From positions 64,918 through 124,495 of the forward strand of contig WELB01000316.1 of NCBI GenBank assembly GCA_009602725.1: a DNA stretch of 59,578 nucleotides, in the 5' to 3' direction. Below, one piece after another: positions 13,991-25,400 of the stretch (positions are counted from its first letter, which is position 1; every line of letters begins with the position of its first letter). Origin of the DNA: Spirogloea muscicola. Taxonomy: Eukaryota > Streptophyta > Zygnematophyceae > Spirogloeales > Spirogloeaceae. The position numbers were made by a program, and so were the translations under genes. Under the pieces are notes generated by a model, which worked only from the letters and a program-made list of their open reading frames with translations, had not been told where the DNA came from and did not search any database.

Positions 13991-15131
13991 GAAAGGGCCG
14001 GAATGCAAAGGGAGGCCAAGCCGAATGGGTACACGGCGGAATCGAGTTCAACAGATAGAGCTACACGATCCCTATCCGTGTACACCTTGGCACGAAAGCC
14101 TTCCGCAAACAGGGGCCAATGTAACACAGAAGAAGCTTTTTCTTTGGAAGAAGAAGAAGAAGCTCTTTTATAGCCCTATCAAAAGAGCTGCACATGACAC
14201 CGAGCGAAAAATGTGGCGGCAGAGGCTAGCCAGCTGCCTCAGGCAGTGTGCCTATGCTCGCCAGGCTGCTGACACAAAGCTCAGCAGATAAGCGATATTG
14301 TTAAAATAAAACTCTTCCACAATGAGGGTTTGATGATTATGAAGGCTAATTTGATTGGTAATATGGACAATTTCAAGGAGGAAGCCCCAACACGAAAGCG
14401 CAACACATTCAGCAGACAAGTGGCTAAGTCGGATGGCCACTCGTTAACCACTGATAAACAGCGGCACGTCGATAAAGTAGCAGCTAAGAATGAAGTGCTC
14501 TGCCGATTATCTGAGGCGGCAGCCACGACGGCCAGCATGCAATGGAAGGCAGGTACATCAATATTGATGAAGCAATGTGGTTGACGCATGCAACAAAGCA
14601 GAGATAGAAAAAGACGCTGCATATAGATCTGGCTGCTACTTGCACCCTCACCCTGCTGCCCATGCTGTCGGGGGACTATTTGAAGCTCAAGCTGCTGGAG
14701 GAGGTCAAGCCTGTTAGCCCCACACTGTTGTCTACATCACGAGTGGACAGATTCATCACAATGCGATGGTTGGCGTGTTTAAGCTCCTGGACCTGTGCAG
14801 CTGTTGCCGGCAGCGCGCACTACTTTCATGACTAAGGGGGCCGGCTTGCTTTGGTTGTAAGCTTCCATTATGAGCAGCTATGATGCTGTAGCAAGTGCAA
14901 TTCCATGAGAGGCAGTGGCTGTGGAGCCATCTGCTGTTAGGAGGCAAGCAGAACAAGAAGCATCGGAGGGAGTGGTGGTCGTGAGCAGAGCGGCTGTAGA
15001 TAGCCAGACCACACGTGCATGGCCCATGCAATGTAGCCCTGTTTGTTCCAAAAGCTCACAGTGCTTCAAAGGATTTAATTGCACAGGCAATATCAGTAAG
15101 ACAACAGTATTCTGTACTGTTACTTCTTGAG
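13991..15131. other. Mostly non-coding; one coding-like island
   Basis: 14120-14170 is GAA-rich. At 14638-14832 a plus-strand frame reads TLTLLPMLSGDYLKLKLLEE and goes on to VKPVSPTL. It looks like an old exon, but I do not recognise it, and its flanks show no clear splice pair. The rest, up to the lipoyl synthase stop, shows nothing I can support. Confidence 0.35.
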
Positions 15132-17195
15132 TTAGGCAGCAGCCGGCTCAGCAGATTGAGCATTGCGCTCAAGTAGCGACTTGATGTAGAACTCGCCAGC
15201 CTTGTAGGACGACCTCACCATTGGCCCAGAAGCAATGTAGAGAAAGCCCTGCAAAAACAACGCCCATGCGGTGGTCCTCTTCAGGTAGGAGTCTTGTTGC
15301 CGTGCAAACACAAGAGGTCAAATACATAAGAAAGGCAACCGTTGCTAAGCCCCGCATGTCCCAGGCGTGATCACTTCACAAAATGAAAACATGGTGAATC
15401 AAGGATCAAGAGAATACCATGTCTTCGCCGACCTGCCTCCACCTCTCAAATGCTTCGGGCGTGACAAAGTCAGAGACTGGCATATGCTTGCGGCTTGGTC
15501 GCATATACTGGCCAAAGGTCATCACGTCTACCCCGGCTGCGCGCACCTTCTCCATCGACCTGCCACATTAAATCAAGCACTTCACCTTTCATGCTACTAC
15601 TAGCTTGATGATCAGGCTTGACGATTACACTCAGCCTGGAAATGTTGCTCAGTGCTCCAAGCAGTCCAGCTTCACAGCAGATGCACACAATGGCTACAGC
15701 CCCTTTGACATCACGCACCTGAAGACTTGGTCAGGAGTTTCCCCACAGCCAAGCATGATCGATGTCTTTGTTAATACTCGAGATGGCCCTAGTTCCTTGG
15801 CCATGCGAAGGACACTTAGGGACTGCTCAAAGTTGGCCCTTCTATCTCGCACATATGGCTGGAGCTCTTCTACAGTCTCAATATTGTGAGCTAGTACATC
15901 CAGTCCCGAGTTGACAACAAGGTCCACACAAGAGCGGTCTCCTCGAAAGTCCGGTACTGCAGGTAGCCGCAGCGAGGTGATTAAGTGCTCAGAAACCACA
16001 TTGAGGAAGAACTGCGTCATTGCCGCCTGGCAAATCGTGCGGACTGCAACTATGCTTGGTGGGATTGACCATTTCATAGGCAACATTCGCTGCTCTAATC
16101 ATCGTGCAGTAACCGCCATCAACATATGCCTCATCTCCACAATGGTGCTGCGTGTATGGAAAGTATAAACTAGATCTTACCCAAAGCCTCTACAAGCATG
16201 CTAGGCTTTCTCGTCTTGATGCGTTCAATGGTCTCTGCAAAGTGCCCGCTGCCCTGATCTGGCAGGTCGTCTCTGTCAACGCTGGTCAACACCACATAAT
16301 CAAGCCCCCATTCTCCAAGTGCCTCAGCCACCTTCCTGGGTTCATCGACGTCGGGTGCTGGGGGAGCACGAGATGTCTTGACAGCACAGAACCTGATCCA
16401 CCATCTCAGAACGTCAGGAGTTAGAAGGAAAAGCTCTTCCAATATAAGGCAGGGGCTGTGGAAGAAGCCCTGCCCAAGCACTATCCGGCTGGTAGAGACA
16501 TGTCATCCTCTCTGGTCTAACAGTGTGCCTATGTCTACTAGCTGTTAGAGGCAACCTGCCCGGCTCCTTATCGTCATGTGGTTCTTCAGAAGCACTGGAA
16601 AGCATATACACAGTGTACACAAGCAAGCTGAGACAGACCCTTCTCTGATGCTTGCCAGCGTTGACTGGCTGAAGCTTGATCACCTGCAGCCACGAGTACA
16701 GGTGTCGCCGAGGATCATGATAGTGGCGGTCGCCGTCTCAGTCTCGCCGCCACTCCAGCACTCGCCAATGTTAGGGCACCTGGCCTCTTCGCACACAGTA
16801 TGCAGCTTCAGCTCTCTGAGCTTCGCCTTGATCTCGGTGTACTTGTCCCCTCCCGGGATGACGCGCTTCATCCAGTCGGGCTTGCGCTTCCTATCCCTTG
16901 GCTGCACGGCCTCAACAGCATATGGGGACGCCGTAGTGGCCCCGGCAAAGTCCATCAGCGTGGTGCCATCGGCAGCCAGGCGCTCCCTCAGAGCCGCGAG
17001 GGCGAGCTTCTTCGCCGCCTCGCTCCCATTGGCACCGGGAGCCCTCTCGAGAGTCGCGCCCGCCACGGAGGACAGGAAAGCCAGAGGCGATGGCGGTGTC
17101 GCCAAGGCAGCGCCGAGACGAGGGCTCTGCCGGCTGCGGCCGGCGGCCCGTTGCAGCTGCTGCTGCAGGAGGGCGACGAGGCGCGGCCCCGCCAT
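15132..17195 (-). CDS. LIP1: Lipoyl synthase, mitochondrial type
   Basis: This radical-SAM enzyme inserts two sulfurs into octanoyl groups on lipoate-dependent proteins such as pyruvate dehydrogenase E2 and glycine cleavage H protein. Five exons (17195-16684, 16392-16181, 15956-15719, 15559-15418, 15248-15132) give 406 residues in a consistent frame. The auxiliary cluster Cys residues lie in [12 protein letters not shown]. The radical-SAM CxxxCxxC is CTRGCRFC, and its codons are split by intron 1. Further matches are [79 protein letters not shown] and [15 protein letters not shown]. The N terminus from ATG 17195 ([20 protein letters not shown]) is Arg-rich, without acids, and suits a mitochondrial presequence. 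The sequence resembles plant mitochondrial LIP1; I did not test it against the plastid paralogue. Confidence 0.95.
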
Positions 17196-17519
17196 CGCCG
17201 CGATGGTCCGACTAGAGGCTGGAGCAGCCACTCCGGAGAGATTGCTAGACGGCTTGCGAGGAGCAGTAGGGCTTCCGCTCCACGAGCAAGGCCCCCCTCA
17301 GTGAAGCCTCGGCTTGCAGGATGTCTCCGGAGCTCTCGGCGCAGCAGTGACAGTGTTGCGATGCCAAGCGGGCGCGCGACTGCCGCTGCTGCCCGCCGCG
17401 CTGCGCTCGGGCGCTGCGCGAGGGCGCCTTGGGTGCGCGCTAGGGCGGTCGGAGCAGAAGGCCAGGCAATACGCTGCCACTCGATCACTTTCTTACGACT
17501 GGCACTGGCGCTCGAACGG

Positions 17520-18990
17520 CTACGAGGCAGGCGGCGTGGACGAATTGGTGGGTCAAGAATTGGTGGGCGACGGGGAGTGCTGGTGGCCTCCACTTGGTAC
17601 CAGGCTCCAACGATGCCTAGCTGACATGATTGCTCACCCACTTCTAGAGCAGTCCCCAGCAGCACTGGTGCAATGTACGCTGCCCATCCGTCTCGGTGGG
17701 CTTGGTTGTCGCCCCTTGGTCCGCTTGTGCAGACCAGCGTACCTTGGCTGCTGGGCCCAGGTGGCTTCGTCCATATCTGGACGATTCCTCCTTGGGCAAC
17801 AACGTGTGTTGGCGCCTCACATCAGTACCGTGGTTCAGGGGAGTCTGCCTTTCCAAGTGACTCTCAAAGCATGCCAACAGGACCTCTTTGCCGCATACCC
17901 GCCTCTGGTAAATGAGCCTGTTAGTTTTGCTGCCCGGGCTGACGTTTCTGATGTCAAGGCTCAATCGCGGTTTACCCGTGCTGCAGACGAGCAACCACTG
18001 GAGCATCTCCGGAGTCTCCTCCAAGGAGATGCTCGAGGCCAGGCTCGGCTCCTATCTGTTTCGTCTCTGGGAGCGTGAGTGGCTCCGCGCTTTGCCTTTG
18101 CATGCGGGCTTGCGGATGGAGAATGCTTTGTTTTGCGATGCTATGCGCCGCCGTCTTGGCTTGCCATCCCTGTGCTTGGCAGGGGTGACCCAATGTGAAT
18201 GTGGGCTTATTGAGCATGATGCATTGCTCATGGGTGACCACATGCTCAGGTGTGCCAAAGGCAGAGAGCGCACGGGCTCCCACAACCTCCTACGTGACGC
18301 CATGTATGGCATCGTCAAGGAGGCGGGATATCAAGTGGCGTTGGAGAGCACTGGGGTGATGCCCATCCTCCTCCGCAATGGGGTCCCTCGGACGAGGCGT
18401 GTCGATCTGGTCGGCGTCCCCCTGGGAGGTGGCAAGCGGCTCCTCATGGACGTTGTCCTCACCGACAGCTTCCGGACGAAGGGCCCCATTACTTCTGAGA
18501 CCGGCTACGCTGTGAAGGTAGCCGAACGGAAGAAGCTGCACAAGTACAAGGACCACCCGGCGGGTGATACCTTTTACCCCCTGGCCATGGACATCCATGG
18601 GTGTTACGGGGGTCGGTGGTCCTCGTTACTTTCGCTGCTGGCCTCTCAAGCTGACCAGCGGCGCCGGGAGCAGGGTGCTGCCCTTCCCGGTGGCTCGGTG
18701 CCTTTGGGTCTGGTGTCCTGCTACCGTATGCGACTGTCCATGTCCCTGCAGCGCTCCCAAGCGCTTGCTTTGCACCGCCGCGCTGGTCGCGCCCTTGCAG
18801 CAGCCTCTTGCTTGCGCAGCGGGGTTGCTCTTCCTCCCCTCAGCTCATCTGACTTCCTACTGCTGACACGGGGGTATTGAGGGCGCCCTGTCTGCCTAGC
18901 CTTTGGCTCCGTCATGAACACCTGTATGCATCTGGCTGGCATTTCACAGCCGATTCTTTCATATCAGCAGCCGCTTTCTTCTTACTTGGT
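17520..18990 (+). mobile_element. LINE ORF2 C-terminal half plus 3' UTR, 5'-truncated
   Basis: This is the largest LINE piece here. The upstream frame has a post-RT segment (LPIRLGGLGCRPLVRL, then AYLGCWAQV). Near 18010 the frame shifts by one step, and the second frame runs to a TGA at 18878-18880. It holds a Cys/His knuckle (CECGLIEHDALLMGDHMLRC). A likely PD-(D/E)XK-type nuclease core follows (RTRRVDLVGVP, then LLMDVVLTDSF). The family C terminus is SSDFLLLTRGY. About 100 nt of 3' UTR match 41800-41950 in reverse at high identity, but the terminal hairpin is missing here. The 5' truncation point is close to 17520, between lipoyl synthase and VIH. No poly-A tail or target-site duplication was identified. 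Confidence 0.82.
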
Positions 18991-19459
18991 ACGTTACCAC
19001 TTAGAGTGACTAACGAGCGTGCGTCTGCGGCCGACGTCAAGTGCGCTCCCCGATCAGGCGCCGTCGGCACACAGCCCCGGCCCGGCGCGGCGCCCGCGCC
19101 GCTGCCGGGCCCCCGTTGTCCAGCAAGGCCTGCGGCGACTGCTGAAGCTGTGGACTTATGCGTACAAGCGGCCGATGGCGCTTGCGGCGACGGCTTCTCC
19201 TTGCAGCAGCAGCTGACATAAAGAGCCGCTGCCTTTGACAGTATCTTACTGCTGCGCCTCAGCCGGGAATCAGTTGGTTTCAAACTGAGTGGCGCATTCC
19301 CGGTCTTCACAAGATCAAGGTGCATGCAATTGCTTGAGCTCTTGCAAGTTCTCCCTCCTGGGCCAGCTTAGGGTGGCCAACTCTCGACACTTGAGCCAGC
19401 CAGTCCAATTTACTGGTGTTGCATACTGTGCTTCTGTACACAGCCTCCCTACTTTGAAG
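18991..19459. other. Upstream region of the VIH gene
   Basis: A GC-rich patch (19015-19120) is followed by mixed sequence up to the VIH start at 19460. It probably holds the VIH promoter and 5' leader. No motif can be assigned, and an additional 5' exon cannot be excluded. Confidence 0.4.
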
Positions 19460-22400
19460 ATGGCGACCTCAAGTCCTCGCAAAGCGGACCACTTAAAGCC
19501 GACCGGCTTGGCTGGCTTAGCTGGAGAGCGAGCACCACCTGGACAAGGCAAGAGCAAGGTTGTGCTGGGAATTTGCGTCCTTGACAAGAAGGTACGTTGC
19601 ACGCCACTGTTTGGCAACAATGTACTGCCGTGGTCCCAATTGACTGACTGACTGTCACTTAAGCCACGAGTTAAGAGGAGTAAAAAGCACGCCGCTCACT
19701 TACCCTGATGTAAGATATGCATGCAATGATGCATTTTGAGATGAACATATTGCATGGTACATTTGAATAGCCGCTCTGCACTTTGTAATGCTGACCTTCT
19801 TTGTCACAGGCAAAATCGCCACCAATGACGCAAATTCTTGACCGGCTGCGAGTTTTTGGAGAATTTGACGTACAGTCAGCCCCAAATTTGCGAAACTGTC
19901 CATCTGAAGTGTGTCTGATGTGTCGATAGCCCTGAGCCCTTCAGCTGATGACAGACTGTAAATTGCCTTCATTGTTTGTGTGCTTGGTACCAGGCACTTC
20001 ATTCCTCTTTCATTCCTCTTTTGCAGGTTATCCTTTTTGGAGACAATGCCATTCTTAATCAGCCCATCGAACAGTGAGTGCTTCTACGACAATAAATTGT
20101 GATGTACACCCACACTGTTGCACTGCAGGAGGAGACGAAGTACTTAGCTGCAGTCTGGAAAATCACTGGAACACTTGTAATTTGGAGACTTCAGTTGCCC
20201 TACTCATATCCCCAATTATCTTCCTACCCTACTTATCGACATTGCACTCGTTTGACATTGTACTTGCAGATGGCCTATCTGTGACGCGTTGGTAGCCTTC
20301 TATTCATCAGGCTATCCCCTGGAAAAGGCAGAAGCTTATGCAGCTCTTCGCAGGTTGATATCAGTCTCAACCACCTTCACAGTGATGCACTTGTGCACTG
20401 GTCCAGCAAACACTTTCCGTCAAGATGCAAGCTGATTGAGCTTCTGGCCCTGGTGCCTGGCAGGCCGTACCTTGTGAATGAGCTACAGCCTCAGCGCCTC
20501 CTTCATGATCGTCGCAAAGTATATCAAGTGAGAAGCAGATCCGTCAATCTCATCTGAAGCGTTTTAGCTTGCACTCTCATACTTGTTATTCATGAGCTGG
20601 AGGAGTTGCTGCGGGGGGTGTGGCCAATTGACCTAAATGTCAATTGCAGCGTTTAGAGCAATTTGGACTTCCTACACCAGTCCACGTAATTGTGAACCGA
20701 GACCAGCAAGGCAAAGATGACGATGTTTTCACTGAGGATGAGGACTATGTTGAGATACATGGAAAGCGTATACAAAAGCCTTTTGTCGAGAAGCCTGTGG
20801 ACGGTATATATCTCCATAGTTCCACTTGATCGTGGCTGTTTATGCACACTATGCCTTCTTTGTTGACAGGTCACAATAGAGAGGCTACTCACTTTCTCAA
20901 AGTTGCTGCCTTCTGCAGGCGATGACCACAAGGTCAACATCTATTACCCAAGCTCAGCTGGAGGGGGCATGAAGGAGCTCTTTCGCAAGGTCGTGCCCTG
21001 CAAGACATGACTGCCCTTGAGAGTCGCCCTTATAGGTTTCATGTCCAAACCAGCATGTCTTAGGAGGGTCTGTGCCACCTTCTCCTCTGCTTTCATATTA
21101 GATGTTAAGTTAATTTGATTGACTGTACATAGCACTGCAACTCGTTCCTGACACGACAAGACTATTGTTGGATACAGGTTGGCAATCGGTCTAGTGAGTT
21201 TCATCCTGACATTCGAAGAGTACGAAGAGATGGTTCCTACATTTATGAAGAATTCATGGCAACAGGTGGTACAGATGTCAAGGTGTACACAGTGGGCCCT
21301 GATTACGCTCATGCAGAGGCCCGTAAATCTCCAGTGGTTGATGGTGTGGTTATGAGAAGCGCAGATGGCAAAGAGGTAAGCTGCAGACGCGCCCTAGTTC
21401 ATTCTAATCTGCACATATTGCCTCCCACAATGGTGTGCGTGCCCGTGGTGTGGGCTTTTGAGCTTGCAAGTTGATCTGCAGATAAGGTACCCCGTGCTTC
21501 TCACTCCAACTGAGAAAGAGATGGCAAGGGAGGTTTGTGTGGCTTTTGGACAAGCAGTAAGTACCGATGAGTGCCTGTGCACACTCTTTTGTCTGTATAC
21601 AAGGCACAACCAGATGCATCACAACAGACATATGGAAGACCTGACCTGCTCAGCTTTCCTAATCTCTTGCTAAGCCCCTTACTCAAGGGTTGTATGGACA
21701 TTATATATGTGCATCGGATTATACTGACAGTGCCATAAGTATCTGATTGCTTCAAAACAGGTCTGTGGATTTGATCTTCTAAGATGTCAGGGTCGCTCCT
21801 ATGTCTGTGACGTGAATGGCTGGAGCTTTGTGAAGGGAGCTCATAAGTAGGACCTTTTATGGTGCTCAGTCCAAGTATACTCACTGCAAGGCTGGTTTCA
21901 TTGTGCATGGGACTAGCCCTAGATTTACTCCAGAGGGCTTGATATGACTCTGCTTTGACCCCCTGCAGGTACTATGATGATGCCGCATGTGTCCTTCGAG
22001 AGATGATCCTCAGAGCTGTGGCTCCCCATCTCAATTCACCTCCTCCTTCCCAGCTACCTTGGTGCAGTGGCCTAGATCATTCATCGAGTGCCATCCAACG
22101 ACAAGGCAGCTTAGCGTTGTCCACTTTTGGCCTAGGGGAGGAGCTTCGATGTGTGATTGCTGTCATTCGCCAGTATGTCTTCAACGTCACTGCTTATACT
22201 GTTGGCCTTCAACTCAGAGCAAAATCATATCGTACATGCCAACGCTAGGCTGATTGAAGCAAGATAAGCAGTTGTGCATGTGACCAGCCTTATAAGGCAT
22301 GATGCAATCAAGTTGCAATTCACAGTGGTTGGCTCTGATTGATCTTAAGCTACCTTTGAGATTACCCGCTTGCAGTCTGAGTCAAGTTTTTTACTGTCCG

Positions 22401-25400
22401 CGCCTGTATTCTTGTGCAGTGGTGATCGTACGCCCAAGCAGAAAGTCAATGTACATCACGCAGGATCGACTACTGAATCTGATGCTGAAATACAATGGGG
22501 GCAAACCTCGGGCTGAGGTCATTTTCATACCAGGGCTGTTTGTCATTCCAAAAATTGGGTACTCTCGGCAGTTGCACCTGTTGCAGCTCTGATAAATACT
22601 TGTACATGTCACTCTGCAGGCCAAGTTAAAAAGTGCAATCCAATTGCAAGACTTGCTCGATGCTCTACGTCTACTTGTACCTTCGACAAGGTACATAGTG
22701 CACCTTGAGAGTCACCACGGACACTGCTCAGACTTGCATCCGTAGTATCTTGTGCGTTCATATTGATGGAACAAGCTTCTTGCTCAGGCCTGGTCGAGAT
22801 AGTGACAGTGAAGCAGAGGACTTTGAGAGGACCGAGAAGCTGCGCCATGTGAAGGCAGTTCTTGAAGAGGTACAATTGCACACCTGCTGAGCTAAGCTCA
22901 GTCCCAAGGATATGCATGAAATCCATGGCAAAAATTTCAGCTAAGCAGGCTCGCCTTTAGCGACTGCCTCGCATGCTATGCATTCTTGCAGGAGGTTTCT
23001 GAAGCATGTCATGTGTTCATTGCCTTGGAGCAGGGAGGCCATTTTTCAGGCATTTACAGGAAGGCTCAGTTGAAACCAGTACGATGGGCTACTGTACACC
23101 TGGAAGACAGTGAGGAAAGCAAGGAGATTGAAAGACCCATTGAGGCCTTGCTTGTGCTCAAATATGGTGGTGTACTCTCACTCATGCAGGACGAAAGCAG
23201 GTATACCTCCTCTGGTAGTGATTCTGCTCCCCTCTTTGCTACCCCTGAAACCCGTATTTCTTGTATGTCACTGCCACTGTCACTGCACAGAGGTTCTAAG
23301 TTGTAAGTTCTCAATCACAAGGCTGAGATGTCCCAAAGGGTGGGCTGAAGTTGTGATCACTGTACTTCATACTCTCAAGTAGTTCTGGGCGTGATTATGG
23401 ATACCATTATCCATACGTGCTCTCTCTTGAGGAGGACCTGCTATTAGAGCTGTCTCTTCTGCGTATCTATGTCAGGCGGAGGAGCTTGGGCGTACATTCA
23501 GGAATACAATGTATCCAGGTAAGGAAGAGATTGAAAAAGTTTCCTGACATACGGATATCTGTTGACAATGACCCTGACTGCTAAGACTGACTATCAGAGA
23601 AGGTTACGATTATCAATCTGAATGCAGAGGACCTGCTCATAAAGCAGGTGGTACTAGTTGCTTGCTCGTGAAGTTGATACTCATGTCATGTGTTCCAGGG
23701 GAAGGCACAGGTCTCATACGATTACATTCAACTTATCGTCATGACCTGAAAATGTATAGCTCGGATGAAGGTCGGGTGCAGGTAAATTATATGTTCTGCA
23801 CATGTTTTGCATAAGTCTTGCACCCGCAAGTACAGTAGCATAGCTTTCCTGCGCATGCTTCCGATGACTTTGTATACCATCATCATTTTGGAAGTTGTGT
23901 GATAGGATGCCATGAAGCTCCATAGGTCGCTCCTTTCAATTGAAGAGGGCACCAAAGCCAGTTACCTCGTTCTCTCAACAGATGTCAGCCGCTGCATTTG
24001 CCAAGGGACTGCTGGACTTGGAAGGACAGTTGACGCCAATACTGGTGAGTTCACGGGTTCAGGTCATTCACCGCTCAGCTCTGGAGCATTCAAGGGCTTT
24101 CAGTCAAGTGCTTCTAGCTATATCAAGATCCCCTAATTACTTGCAAGTATACTGTCCAATCAAAATTACGTGAACTTCTCTGCTGCAGGTGAGCTTAGTG
24201 AGCAAGGATGCATCAATGCTTGACGGTCTTGATACAGCAACAATAGAGATGGAGTATGCAAAGGTGAGGCCACATTATATTCTTGCTGGGCATGTTCTCG
24301 TCATCCCTCCAATTGACACCTCTTCTCTAGTCATTGCCAATCCATGGTGTAGGCTATCCTACTTACGTCTTGCCCTTATTGACTGACCGCACTAATTGGT
24401 ACAACGTGCTACTTAGCTTCTTAATTTTTAAGAATCTGAAACCTTGCATTAGAGGAAATTCAATATTGTTGTTATTGGCTGTGCTAAATACTCGCAAGGA
24501 TTTGTCGGTTGTCTCTCTTGTTCAGCAACGGCTGCATGAAATCATGACGGCCGACGTAAGCACGCCCAGGTCAACTGCAAGTGCAGAGGCGCCTTGGATG
24601 GTTGATGGAGGTGGCCTTCCAAGCGATGCACTGATCAAGTTGAAGAAACTGGTAATATGCTTCTGATGCCCTGACGCTGCCCAACCATGTACATGTGCTG
24701 GTGTAGATCTATAGAACCAGGACAACTGCATGGTCTAGGCAGCATATCACAATCTTCTATGTCAATGTAGCCTCTTTTCTCGAGACCCCTCTTTTCTCAA
24801 GACTCCACTTACACCACCACCAATAGACTCCACTTCAGGAATGCTTTTTGAATCTCAATATGAGTTGGCCCCTAGTGAGACTGCAGTTGTGCCCGACCAC
24901 TCTAGGTCCAGTTACACTTGTGTCCTTGAACACAATAAAAAACTTGATCACGGCTGACATGCAAGAAACTCGTCATAAATGAACCTACCTGGATGCATTG
25001 GAGAATGAGCACTGACTACTTCTAGTTATTTGCCAAAATTAGCTGGCAATTGCTGCAATTGTACCCGTCCTTCACAGCCAATTTTATCTTGTCTGATTGG
25101 TGGAGTCAGGTGGAACTCACTGCTGCAATGACAGCGCAAGTCAAAGATCGGTGTAAGGATGAGGAGGACCGCATGGATGACACGGAGGCACAAGTGGAAA
25201 TTCCTCCTTATGACACAGCCAGGGCTTTAGGGAAGACCAGTTTGGACATTGATCGTATTGCTGCTGGTCTCCCTTGTGGCACTGAAGGGTTTTTGCTCAT
25301 GTTCGCACGCTGGAAGAAGCTGGCCCGCGACATCTACAACGAGCGCAAAGAGTGCGTGACACTTATGATGAGCCCAGTTTTGTCATAAAGGACTCTCGGA

